From contig NZ_CP134050.1 in assembly GCF_031583145.1 (NCBI RefSeq), positions 2,431,501-2,495,500 on the forward strand: DNA of 64,000 nt. Reading direction: 5' to 3'. Below, one piece after another: positions 42,249 to 50,214 of the stretch (its first letter is position 1; every line of letters begins with the position of its first letter). Under the pieces are notes generated by a model. The model saw only the letters and a list, made by a program, of their open reading frames with translations, did not search any database and was not told where the DNA came from. This stretch comes from Brevibacillus brevis (GTDB lineage: Bacteria; Bacillota; Bacilli; Brevibacillales; Brevibacillaceae). A program made the position numbers and the translations under genes.

Positions 42249-43217
42249 GTGATCGTGACTTTTTTAGGAACAGGATCGGGAGCCCCAACCACGAGACGCA
42301 ATGTAAGCGGAATCGGTCTGCGCTTTTTGCAAGCGGGAAAGTGGTGGCTGTTCGACTGCGGGGAAGGTACACAGCATCAGCTGCTCCGCTCTCCGATGAA
42401 GATCAGCCAATTGGACAAAATTTTTATCACCCATCTGCATGGGGATCACCTATACGGATTGATCGGTCTGCTCGCGAGCAGGTCTTTGCGCAATGGCGAG
42501 GCCGCCCCTCTGGAGCTGTACGGCCCGCCTGGACTGGATCGCTACTTCCGTGCCGTGATGGAGACCAGCCCGGTTCACCTGCAGTATCCTCTGGAGCTGC
42601 GAATTGTGAGCGAAGGCGTGGTCTATGAAGATGATGAGATCGTCGTCACCTGCCGGATGGCAAAGCACCGGGTGCCGTCTTATGCCTACGCCGTCACGGA
42701 AAAGGAAAAGCCGGGAGCGTTCTTGGTAGATCGGGCCAAGGAGGCGGGGGTTCCGTCTGGCCCGTTGTACGGCGCTCTCAAGCGTGGAGAGAAAGTGACG
42801 CTCCCGGACGGACGCGTCTTGGACGGCAAAGACTTCGTGGGGGAGCCGCAGCCGGGACGCAAAATCGTCTTCAGCGGCGACACGGAGCCGTGCGCTTCGG
42901 TGCGGGAGCTGGCACAGGCCGCCGACTTACTGGTCCATGAAGCTACCTATGCGTACAAGGACAAGGAGCTGGCTGTACGGAGCGGCCACTCCACAGCGCG
43001 GGAAGCGGCGGAGCTGGCGAGACAGGCGAATGTCAAGCAGCTTTGCCTGACGCATTTCAGTCCGCGCTACGAGGATGAAGAGGGAGACTTTACGATGGAA
43101 GATCTTCTGGCGGAGGCTCAGGCCATCCATCCCTGCACACAGCTGGCAGCCGATTTTGCGGATGTTCCGGTCAAGCGGGTACGTATGACGGAAGGAAGCG
43201 CAGAAGCGTGCGAGTAA
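42249..43217 (+). CDS. rnz: Ribonuclease Z
   Basis: 322 aa metallo-beta-lactamase-fold nuclease. FLGTGSGAPTTRRNVSG opens the protein; FITHLHGDHLYGL is the HxHxDH zinc motif; KIVFSGDTEPC and LVHEATYAY carry further ligands, and the late His in LCLTHFSPRY completes the site. It trims tRNA 3' ends. Start is GTG 42249 with AAAGGAGA 12-13 nt upstream, a rather long spacing. A 74-aa gene follows 25 nt later. Confidence 0.95.
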   Translation: MIVTFLGTGSGAPTTRRNVSGIGLRFLQAGKWWLFDCGEGTQHQLLRSPMKISQLDKIFITHLHGDHLYGLIGLLASRSLRNGEAAPLELYGPPGLDRYFRAVMETSPVHLQYPLELRIVSEGVVYEDDEIVVTCRMAKHRVPSYAYAVTEKEKPGAFLVDRAKEAGVPSGPLYGALKRGEKVTLPDGRVLDGKDFVGEPQPGRKIVFSGDTEPCASVRELAQAADLLVHEATYAYKDKELAVRSGHSTAREAAELARQANVKQLCLTHFSPRYEDEEGDFTMEDLLAEAQAIHPCTQLAADFADVPVKRVRMTEGSAEACE

Positions 43218-43242
43218 GATCATCCAAGGGAGGAGAGGGAGC

Positions 43243-43467
43243 ATGAAACGAATCGCGTTTGCGACTCCGGAAGAATTGATTCAGCATTGTCGGAAAGAGG
43301 AAGTCGGCCTGGTGGTGGAATACCGTGATGAGACAAACAAGCAGCGTCAGGTCGTATTGTCGGGGGAGCGGCTTGCCGAGGTGGAAACGTATATGAACAG
43401 CGCCAAAGCAGAGGCTTACTACCGCAAGGACGGCATTTTTTTTGAAGTGATCGCGGGCTGGAAGTAG
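43243..43467 (+). CDS. Hypothetical protein, 74 aa
   Basis: Not recognised. AGGAGAGGGAGC precedes the ATG. The product is soluble (EELIQHCRKEEVGLVVEYRDETNKQRQVVLSGERLAEVETYM), resembling a small beta-rich adaptor. It is probably co-transcribed with rnz. Confidence 0.7.
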   Translation: MKRIAFATPEELIQHCRKEEVGLVVEYRDETNKQRQVVLSGERLAEVETYMNSAKAEAYYRKDGIFFEVIAGWK

Positions 43468-43529
43468 GGTACAGACGCTCAGACAAGAAAAGACCGACTG
43501 GTCGAACGGGAGAGGAAAGGTGAAAAGGG

Positions 43530-44186
43530 GTGTCTGGTATACGGATCAGCAAACCGTTTGTCATCCGCTATGCGATGTTTATCGCAGGGCTGTTCGTCGG
43601 CGCTCTCGGGTGCGTGCTGGCGATCCAAGCCAGGCTGGGGGTAGCGCCGTGGGATACGTTCCACATCGGTTTGCAAAAGACGTTTGGTTTGACAATCGGG
43701 ATCTGGTCGCAGATCGTGGGCGTCGTCGTGATTTTGTCTTCGTATGCCGTAGCGAAAATCAAACCGAATGTCGCGATGTTTATCAACATGATTTGCTTCG
43801 GGAGTTTTCTGGATTTGATCTTGTGGACGCATGTCATTCCAGCACCGCAAACATGGACAGGGAGGCTCCTGATGTTTTTGCTCGGCGTCATCGTCATGAC
43901 GATTGGAATCGGGATGTATCTGTCGCCGCGCCTCGGAGCGGGACCGCGCGACAGCTTCATGCTCGCCATGAATGAGCGGCTGGGCTGGAGCATCCAGAGG
44001 GTCCGGCTGATCATTGAGGTCACGGTCCTCCTCGCAGGAGCGGCACTTGGCGGCCCGGTATCCATCGGCACCGTGTTGATCGCCTTGCTGACAGGCCCCT
44101 TGATCCAGCGGACGATTCCGTTTTGGGAAAAGGTCATGAAGAGGCAGTACGCCTTGCCGGAACCAATGAAGCGTCAAGCAGGTTAG
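43530..44186 (+). CDS. YczE/YyaS/YitT-family membrane protein
   Basis: 218 aa, five to six spans. The family segments are visible: FVIRYAMFIAGLFVGALGCVLAIQARLGVAPWDTFHIGLQKTFGLTIGIWSQIVG and IGIGMYLSPRLGAGPRDSFMLAMNERLGWSIQRVRLIIEVTVLLAGAALGGPVSIGTVLIALLTGPLIQ. It begins with GTG; GAGGAAAGGTGA is the likely ribosome site. Function unknown. Confidence 0.88.
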   Translation: MSGIRISKPFVIRYAMFIAGLFVGALGCVLAIQARLGVAPWDTFHIGLQKTFGLTIGIWSQIVGVVVILSSYAVAKIKPNVAMFINMICFGSFLDLILWTHVIPAPQTWTGRLLMFLLGVIVMTIGIGMYLSPRLGAGPRDSFMLAMNERLGWSIQRVRLIIEVTVLLAGAALGGPVSIGTVLIALLTGPLIQRTIPFWEKVMKRQYALPEPMKRQAG

Positions 44187-44311
44187 GCCCTGTCCACATT
44201 CGCTGATGCGCTCTTATCCAGAATTGGGTAATTCCATTGGGCGAGCGTCCAATCATGTTTTGCCAAGAGCACATACCCTATGATCAGTTGCCGATGAAGG
44301 AGGGAAAGCGA

Positions 44312-44404
44312 ATGAGCGGATTTAATGGCTTTGGCTTCGACGACTTTGCTTTGGTACTGGTGTTGTTCGTACTGCTGACGATTGTTGCGTGCGCTTGCGA
44401 CTAA
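44312..44404 (+). CDS. YjcZ-family sporulation mini-protein, 30 aa
   Basis: The product MSGFNGFGFDDFALVLVLFV(...)CACD has a Gly/Phe-rich head, one hydrophobic helix (FALVLVLFVLLTIVACA) and a Cys-Asp tail, like the paralogue at 19047-19145. AAGGAGGG lies about 8 nt upstream and a strong terminator lies 29 nt after the stop. It neighbours a SpoVIF-like gene, which supports a sporulation role. Confidence 0.85.
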   Translation: MSGFNGFGFDDFALVLVLFVLLTIVACACD

Positions 44405-44432
44405 GATCGAGACTGTGCCGAACTGGCGAATA

Positions 44433-44468
44433 ACAAAAGGGAGAGCGAGGAGCTCTCCCTTTTGTTTT
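44433..44468. terminator. Strong hairpin terminator after the YjcZ-type gene
   Basis: ACAAAAGGGAGAGC (44433-44446) pairs with GCTCTCCCTTTTGT (44452-44465), a perfect 14-bp stem with A/T-rich arms. Confidence 0.9.
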
Positions 44469-44521
44469 GCTTCGAAATGGATTTGCCTTGCCGTCGAGAG
44501 AAAAAATCGGCTGACGGATTG

Positions 44522-44785
44522 TCAGCCGAGTACGTCGTGCACCTGCTTTTGTACGCTGGAAATTTGCTTGTCGTTCAACTCTACGCCAACAGCCTTGCTG
44601 ACTTTCTTGATCAGGTTTTTCAGCTTCTTGTCATCCTTGAGATCTTTTTTCGAGTAATTTTTGGCCAGCGATTTAATATCGCTCATCTTCCACTTTTTCT
44701 TGCTCTTTTTGTTGATTTTTTTGAGCAATTCGCTAGGACTGCCTTTCAGATTCTTGATTTTCAGCTTCTTTTTTTTCTTAGCCAC
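44522..44785 (-). CDS. Stage VI sporulation protein F-like protein, 87 aa
   Basis: GTG start with AGAGGAG about 12 nt upstream. The N-terminal half is extremely lysine-rich (AKKKKKLKIKNL, KKINKKSKKKWK). The C-terminal half, MSDIKSLAKNYSKKDLKDDKKLKNLIKKVSKAVGVELNDKQISSVQKQV, has the pattern of SpoVIF (B. subtilis YjcC): a helix pair with a LIKKVSK-type core. It sits next to a YjcZ-type gene, as sporulation-expressed genes often cluster. Assignment is moderate because the protein is small and compositionally biased. Confidence 0.72.
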   Translation of the reverse strand: MAKKKKKLKIKNLKGSPSELLKKINKKSKKKWKMSDIKSLAKNYSKKDLKDDKKLKNLIKKVSKAVGVELNDKQISSVQKQVHDVLG

Positions 44786-44975
44786 TGTCTCACCGCTCCT
44801 CTCATCATGAAACCTCTGCTGTCCTATGCAGTTATATGGGAAGTTGCAGTTATTCGCTTGGACAGATGGTCAGGGCATTACGCCTATTTTGTCAGGCATG
44901 TGTAGATGCCCAAACCCAACGGCTCAGCAGCATCATAGGATGGTGGCAGAGCATTCATGACAGGAGGCCAGCTGC

Positions 44976-45938
44976 GTGAAAATCATCAGCTTTCATCGAC
45001 ATACACCGTTTCAGGAGATCTTGGCGGATTTACGGGCGCATGTCACGGATCAGAAGGAAAAGCAGCCGTGGAGATGCTACGACGATTTGTCCTGCATGTG
45101 CGTCAATGAACGCGTGTATGAACGCCACCACTCCCATTTCAGCCGGTATTCGGCTACGGTAGAAGATAATGTGACGATCAGCGTCCATGCGCAAAGCATC
45201 GAGGAGACGACTGGAGAACCCGTGGGGGGCATCGCCACAGATGAAGTGCCATGGGGGGTCCGCTACGTCGGTGCGGAACGGCTCTGGAAAAGGGGACGCG
45301 GTGAAGGGGTAAACATTGCTGTGATCGATACGGGCATATCGCGCGATCACTATGATCTGCGCGATCGAATCAAAGGAGGAGTCAACCTCGTCTCGGGCAG
45401 GCAAAACGGACATGGCACGCATGTCGCAGGAATCATCGTGGCGGAATTGAATCAGAAGGGGATCGTCGGAGTGTCGCCCGAAGCGCATCTGTACGACGTG
45501 AGAGCCTTCGGTGAAGACGGGAAATCTTCATTGGCCACGATCTTGCGGGCGATCCGCTGGTCGGTCGAGAACCGGATGGACATCGTCAACATGAGCTTCG
45601 GGATGCCTCAATACAGCGAAGCGTTGGCACGTGCCGTCGAGCGAGCGAGAAATCAAGGGATTATCATGGTGGCTTCGGCAGGCAACAACGGAGGCGAAGT
45701 AGAGTATCCGGCCCGTTACAAGGGAGTCATCGGGGTAAGCGCCATCGACCAAAAAGGTAAGCTCGCCGATTTCAGCTCCCGGGGAAAAGGCGCGAATACC
45801 AAAGCGCCAGGCGTGGACATTCTGTCGACCTGGCCGGGGAACCAGTTCCGGACGTTGAACGGGACATCGATGGCTGCCCCGCACGTGACCGGACTCAAAG
45901 CTCTGGAGCTGTCCCGGGCGCGGAAAAAGAAAGGGTAA
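44976..45938 (+). CDS. Subtilisin-like S8 serine protease, no signal peptide, short C-terminus
   Basis: 320 aa. The catalytic triad is intact: Asp118 in VIDTG, His146 in NGHGTHVAG and Ser298 in NGTSMAAPHV; the oxyanion-hole Asn lies in ASAGNNGG. There is no signal peptide, so it is cytoplasmic, like intracellular subtilisins. A 95-residue N-terminal part may be a pro-domain. Only 22 residues follow the catalytic Ser, fewer than the roughly 50 in typical subtilisins, and the tail is basic (RARKKKG). GTG start has AGGAGGCC upstream. Confidence 0.88.
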   Translation: MKIISFHRHTPFQEILADLRAHVTDQKEKQPWRCYDDLSCMCVNERVYERHHSHFSRYSATVEDNVTISVHAQSIEETTGEPVGGIATDEVPWGVRYVGAERLWKRGRGEGVNIAVIDTGISRDHYDLRDRIKGGVNLVSGRQNGHGTHVAGIIVAELNQKGIVGVSPEAHLYDVRAFGEDGKSSLATILRAIRWSVENRMDIVNMSFGMPQYSEALARAVERARNQGIIMVASAGNNGGEVEYPARYKGVIGVSAIDQKGKLADFSSRGKGANTKAPGVDILSTWPGNQFRTLNGTSMAAPHVTGLKALELSRARKKKG

Positions 45939-46112
45939 CGCCGATGTAGACGATCGCCCTGCGCGAAAAGGGAGGAAGGTGAAAGGGAAACTCCTGATTT
46001 TCCAAGGCCAGAACGTTCGCGCGATTGAGAAATCCAGCAATGGCGCATTGATCTGGATGCCTGTACGAGAAAGACGGAGCGGTGCAAGCGTGAAGCGTCA
46101 TCTGAACGAGAC

Positions 46113-46147
46113 AAAAGCCCTGGGATCGCGAATATCCCAGGGCTTTT
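46113..46147. terminator. Strong bidirectional hairpin terminator
   Basis: AAAAGCCCTGGGAT (46113-46126) pairs with ATCCCAGGGCTTTT (46134-46147). It lies between the S8 protease and the opposing 104-aa gene; no gene is supported in the 230-nt gap. Confidence 0.88.
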
Positions 46148-46169
46148 GCGTGCAGCGCGCCAAACGCGT

Positions 46170-46484
46170 TTATTGATGGACTTTGGTGTCATGATCTTGC
46201 TGGACGCGGAACCATATATTAAGATCATTAATGACACTGGCCAATTCGTGGATTTCGCTGTTGAGTTCGCAGGATCGAAGGAAGTTCTCTTCTTCGGACA
46301 TCTGTTTGGTTTTCTCGATGATGACCGCTTCGATCCGTATGATCTGGTCCGGAATGGTCGCGCGGATTTCCTCCCATTCCAGCAAAATGTCGGCTCTCTC
46401 TTCGTCTGAATAGGATTCCCATTCCATGTCCAAAGCAGGCAGGCGAATACCCAGACGTTCATCTAGAACAAAATGATTGCGCAA
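46170..46484 (-). CDS. Hypothetical protein, 104 aa
   Basis: Not recognised. TTG 46484 has GAGAGGAG 10 nt upstream; the in-frame GTG at 46496 lies inside that site. The product is helical and acidic: DERLGIRLPALDMEWESYSDEERADILLEWEEIRATIPDQIIRIEAVIIEKTKQMSEEENF. The tandem helices and DMEWESYS element suggest a small helical-bundle protein. Divergent from the YqxD gene. Confidence 0.75.
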   Translation of the reverse strand: MRNHFVLDERLGIRLPALDMEWESYSDEERADILLEWEEIRATIPDQIIRIEAVIIEKTKQMSEEENFLRSCELNSEIHELASVINDLNIWFRVQQDHDTKVHQ

Positions 46485-46562
46485 AGATTCGTTCACTCCT
46501 CTCCAGCTCCATCATACCAAATTTGGTCCGGGTCGGGGAGAGAAAAAGCAAAGGAGGGGCGG

Positions 46563-47021
46563 ATGCCCATGTCGCACAGTCGCGTGCTGATTGACGCCGA
46601 TGCCTGTCCGCGCCAGGCATTGGCGATCGCACAGGAATTATGCGGAGAGTTTGGATGGAATTGCTATACATACGCCAGCTACAATCACCAGCTGACGGGA
46701 ATCAACCACATCGCGGTCGATGCAGGCCCCCAAGCGGTCGATACCAGGCTGGCGAACGACACGCGATCCGGAGACATCGTCGTCACCCAGGATATCGGTC
46801 TCGCTGCATTGATTCTCGGGAAAAAGGCGGCTGCATTGACGCCGCACGGAACCATTTTCGATCCCGAGAGAATCTCCTTTCATCTGGAGGAGCGCAATGA
46901 AAAAGCCAGATACCGCCGGGGAGGAGGGCGGACAAGGGGACCTGCGCCGCGTTCCCGCGAAGACGACGCTAGGTTCGCAGCGGCTCTTCGCTCGCTGCTG
47001 GAACTGGAGAGGGAGAGGTGA
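46563..47021 (+). CDS. YqxD/YaiI-family (DUF188) PIN-like protein
   Basis: 152 aa. VLIDADACPRQ is the start of the DUF188/YaiI family, followed by DTRLANDTRSGDIVVTQDIGLAALILGKKAAALTPHG with the conserved Asp residues of a PIN-like fold, and a C-terminal Arg-rich part. AAGGAGG lies upstream; ATG 46569 is an alternative start. The stop overlaps the next gene's GTG, indicating coupling with the PAP2 gene. Confidence 0.9.
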   Translation: MPMSHSRVLIDADACPRQALAIAQELCGEFGWNCYTYASYNHQLTGINHIAVDAGPQAVDTRLANDTRSGDIVVTQDIGLAALILGKKAAALTPHGTIFDPERISFHLEERNEKARYRRGGGRTRGPAPRSREDDARFAAALRSLLELERER

Positions 47022-47698
47022 CCGCAAATATGACGGATGATCATGGCAAAAAGCTGGCGAGCGGAAGTGTTGTCTTTTTCGCTCTAGCCGTCCTTCTGAT
47101 CGGAATGTACATGGCCGGCAAAGTGGAGGGAATGGATCAGGCAGGCTTTGCGCTCGCGGCCGGGCTGAGAACCGAGTGGCTTACGGCTTTTTTTCGGGCT
47201 TTGACGAATTTTGGAAGCGCCGTGGTGTTGGCGCCGTTGGGAGCCGTCCTCATCATCTGGCTCTATGCCAGGAAAAGACGGGCTGAGTCGGTTGCCGTGC
47301 TGCTGACGCTGGGAGGCGGAGAACTGCTGAACGAGGCGCTCAAAGCCGTCTTTGCCAGGGCGCGGCCGACCGTCTTCCATCTCATTGAGGTACCGGACTC
47401 CTTTTCGTTTCCCAGCGGCCACGCAATGATCGCCCCGGCTTTTTACCTCTTGCTCGCCTATCTGTCCAGCCGCGAGTATGCAGGGAAGACGTGGGTGCCC
47501 ATTCTTCAGCCCTTGACGTGTCTGTTCGTGGTCTTGCTGGCGGCCAGCCGGGTGTATCTGGGGGTTCACTTCCCGAGCGATGTGCTCACCGGCTTCTGTT
47601 TTTCGCTGTGCGGCTATTTCTTGGTCCGATACGGCTACGAGCGGCATTTGGCAAGACGTCACGCTCCCGTACGTCCCCTTTCCGTGCCTCGAGAGTAG
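47018..47698 (+). CDS. PAP2-superfamily membrane phosphatase
   Basis: 226 aa with about six membrane spans. The three phosphatase motifs are in place: KAVFARARP, PSGHAM, and SRVYLGVHFPSDVLTG. Members act on undecaprenyl pyrophosphate, phosphatidic acid or phosphatidylglycerophosphate. GTG 47018 overlaps the previous stop; ATG 47030, with GAGGTGA 8 nt upstream, is an equally good start. Confidence 0.9.
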   Translation: MTANMTDDHGKKLASGSVVFFALAVLLIGMYMAGKVEGMDQAGFALAAGLRTEWLTAFFRALTNFGSAVVLAPLGAVLIIWLYARKRRAESVAVLLTLGGGELLNEALKAVFARARPTVFHLIEVPDSFSFPSGHAMIAPAFYLLLAYLSSREYAGKTWVPILQPLTCLFVVLLAASRVYLGVHFPSDVLTGFCFSLCGYFLVRYGYERHLARRHAPVRPLSVPRE

Positions 47699-48580
47699 CT
47701 AGGTGGAATATCCGAGTTCCTTCATCAAACCCAGCCATTTCTCCACGCTGGGTTTGTTCTTTTTTTCCTTGGGCAACACGATATACGCGGAACGCTTCGG
47801 CGGTTTGTTTCCGGTGATTGTGATTTCCACGAGCTTTCCGGAGGCGAGGTCAGACTTAACGGTTGAGCGTGTCACCAGACTCGCGCCGAGTCCTTCCTTG
47901 ATCAGATCGATGGCCAGCTCGGCCTTGTCGACCGTCAGCTTGGGCACGTAATTTCGCGGCAAGGTTTGTCTGATCCACTCGTTAAAGGGAGGACCCCAGT
48001 TCATGTGGATGAGCGGCAGATGTCGCAACTCCCGCGAATCGATGTGGGTGGAGGAGATCACATTGCTCTTCGGACAGGTGACCAATACCACTTCGTCTTC
48101 CCAGGTGGGGATGACATCGAATGTGGGCAAGGATGGCGGTACGTATACGATGCCGATCTGGATGACGTTGTCCAGCAGGTACTGGATGACGTCCGAGGAG
48201 TGACCGGTACGGGTGCTGATCGCAATTTGCGGGTAGCGGTAATGGTATTCTTTCAAGATCGGCTCGAGGGTGGATGTCCAGATCGAGTTGAGGCTGCCGA
48301 TCGACAGGTAATCTTCATAGGGCTGCAGGGCAGCGACTTCATTGAGGGCCTCATGGGAAAGCTTGAGGATTCTTTCCGCATAAGGGAGGAGGGTCAAGCC
48401 TGCCTGCGTGATTTCCACACTCCGCTTGTCGCGGATGAACAGAGGTTTTCCTACTTTTTCTTCCAGTTGCTTGATGCGCATGGTCACGGTAGACTGGACG
48501 AGATGGAGGATTTCTGCCGCCTTCGTAAAGTTTTTCGTCTGGGCCAATGTGTAAAAAGCGCGTAATTGTTCAAAGTCCAT
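47699..48580 (-). CDS. LysR-family transcriptional regulator
   Basis: 293 aa. MDFEQLRAFYTLAQTKNFTKAAEILHLVQSTVTMRIKQLEEKVGKPLF is a standard LysR helix-turn-helix; the rest is the periplasmic-binding-protein-like effector domain (YLSIGSLNSIW; GLGASLVTRS). ATG 48580 has AAGAGGG upstream, and an earlier in-frame start is poorly placed. It is divergent from an MFS transporter gene across an A/T-rich 133-nt gap that probably holds its operator, so the transporter is the likely target. Confidence 0.95.
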   Translation of the reverse strand: MDFEQLRAFYTLAQTKNFTKAAEILHLVQSTVTMRIKQLEEKVGKPLFIRDKRSVEITQAGLTLLPYAERILKLSHEALNEVAALQPYEDYLSIGSLNSIWTSTLEPILKEYHYRYPQIAISTRTGHSSDVIQYLLDNVIQIGIVYVPPSLPTFDVIPTWEDEVVLVTCPKSNVISSTHIDSRELRHLPLIHMNWGPPFNEWIRQTLPRNYVPKLTVDKAELAIDLIKEGLGASLVTRSTVKSDLASGKLVEITITGNKPPKRSAYIVLPKEKKNKPSVEKWLGLMKELGYST

Positions 48581-48713
48581 AAAGTGAGAATCCCTCTTAT
48601 CTAAATATTTGATTACAATATACAAAATTGTTCGTTTCTCAAATTATACCCTGTTCTTTAAGCTGGGAATATCCCTAATTCGGCATTCACTAGGGGAGAG
48701 CGAGGGGTATTAG

Positions 48714-49931
48714 ATGAAGCGGGAATTGTGGAGGGAAACGCCGTTTGCTGTCAAGCTGCTGCTGTCCACCTCTTTCATGATGAATCTTGGTTTTTACGCG
48801 TTGATCCCGTATTTGACGCTGCATTTGACCGGAAGTATCGGCTGGACGCTGGCGATGGCGGGACTGGTGTTGAGTGTCAGACAATTTTCCCAGCAAGGCT
48901 TTGCCTTTCTGGGCGGCGTGGTGGCCGACGCATTCGGGTACAAAGGCACCATGGTGCTCGGCATGGCCATCCGCGCGGTAGGCTTTGCCATGTTTGCATT
49001 TTGCACGGAGACATGGGAGTTTTTCCTGGCTGCCGTTCTGTCGGGCCTCGGGGGATCGCTGTTCGATCCAGCGGGTTCCGCTGCGTTTGCCGTCTTGACT
49101 CCGGAGTCGATCCGCAAAGAAGTGTTCGCCTTTCGCAATGTATTGACAAATATTGGTGTCGTGGGCTCCCAGATCGTGGGGACCCTGCTATCCGCCGTTG
49201 ATTTTACGTACCTCTCGCTGTTTGCGGGAGCGGTCTTCGCGCTTTGCGCACTGATTGCTTTTTTTCTGCTGTCTCCGATCGCAGCTACCAGCACGCGTCA
49301 GAGCATTTGGGCCAGCATGGTTCACGTGCTGAAGGATCGGCCTTTCGTTCAGTTCACGCTGATCGCGATGGGCTATTACTATTTGAGCATGCAAATCTTT
49401 CTGACGATCCCGCTTCTCGTGGAGCGCGTCACGCACAACAAGGGAGACGTGGGCATCGTGCTGTCGGCCGTGTCCGTTTTCGTGATCCTTTTGCAAATGC
49501 AGGTCAGCAAGTGGATGGAGGGCTATCCGCATCGACTCACGCTAATCGGTATCGGGACGTTGGTGATGGGGACGGGGCTGTTCATGCTGTCGTTTGCTGA
49601 TTCGCTCTGGATGCTGCTCGTCGACGTCTTCCTGTATGCGCTCGGGACGATGATCGCCGTGCCCAATCTGGTGGATGTCGTACCCCGCTTCGCTCCGAAA
49701 GAGCTCGTGGGGGCCTACTACGGCTTCAATGGGTATTCGATCGCGATCGGCGGCTCGCTGGGCCAGATCGTAGGGGGATGGGTGTACGACCAGTCCTTGG
49801 CCCTTCAGATGGGATGGCTGCCTTGGGCGATCTGCCTGTCCGTCGGGGTGCTGGTGGCTTGGATGCTGTATCAGATGGAGCACCGTACGGGCCAGCTTGG
49901 AGGGGGCCACCCGAAAATAGCGCGCTCCTAG
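48714..49931 (+). CDS. Major facilitator superfamily transporter (MdtH/YfkF-like)
   Basis: 405 aa, 12 spans. The N-terminus has LGFYALIPYLTLHLTGSIGWTLAMAGLVLSVRQFSQQGFAFLGGVVADAFGYKGTMVLGM, with the MFS loop motif after span 2. GGGGAGAGCGAGGGG precedes the ATG. An efflux role under control of the divergent LysR protein is likely (inference). Confidence 0.9.
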   Translation: MKRELWRETPFAVKLLLSTSFMMNLGFYALIPYLTLHLTGSIGWTLAMAGLVLSVRQFSQQGFAFLGGVVADAFGYKGTMVLGMAIRAVGFAMFAFCTETWEFFLAAVLSGLGGSLFDPAGSAAFAVLTPESIRKEVFAFRNVLTNIGVVGSQIVGTLLSAVDFTYLSLFAGAVFALCALIAFFLLSPIAATSTRQSIWASMVHVLKDRPFVQFTLIAMGYYYLSMQIFLTIPLLVERVTHNKGDVGIVLSAVSVFVILLQMQVSKWMEGYPHRLTLIGIGTLVMGTGLFMLSFADSLWMLLVDVFLYALGTMIAVPNLVDVVPRFAPKELVGAYYGFNGYSIAIGGSLGQIVGGWVYDQSLALQMGWLPWAICLSVGVLVAWMLYQMEHRTGQLGGGHPKIARS

Positions 49932-50030
49932 GAACGGAAAAAATTTATTGGGCTTTTTGAAACATTTACCATTCGTGGTACGTATATAACGGTAGAGACG
50001 ATTGGCAGAGGAAAGTGAGGGAATGGATTT

Positions 50031-50138
50031 ATGGAAGATATGAAAAAGCTGAAGAGAATGTTACTTTTTACGAGTTCCCTTGGATTCGCCGTTTTTGCCA
50101 TGGTAGTAATTACGGAAATTGTTCGCATCTCCTTGTAG
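50031..50138 (+). CDS. Small single-span membrane protein, 35 aa
   Basis: The product starts MEDMKKLKRMLLFTSSLGFA and continues VFAMVVITEIVRISL: a basic N-terminus followed by one membrane helix. GTGAGGG lies 9 nt before the ATG and a strong terminator follows the stop. It is too short for length-filtered gene finding. Function unknown. Confidence 0.7.
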   Translation: MEDMKKLKRMLLFTSSLGFAVFAMVVITEIVRISL

Positions 50139-50160
50139 TATCGCCAACTCATAAACATGC

Positions 50161-50206
50161 GAAAAGCTTGCAGACCCGATCACGGGAGCCGCAAGCTTTT
50201 CTTTTT
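50161..50206. terminator. Strong hairpin terminator
   Basis: GAAAAGCTTGC (50161-50171) pairs with GCAAGCTTTTC (50191-50201), enclosing CCCGATCACGGG, followed by TTTTT; used by the small gene and, on the other strand, by the permease gene. Confidence 0.88.
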
Positions 50207-50214
50207 GGGCTTTC

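Noticed and set aside
45979-46176. A 65-codon frame after the S8 protease
   Set aside because: It runs through a perfect hairpin terminator (46113-46147), and the product shows no structure; GGAGG lies too close to its GTG.
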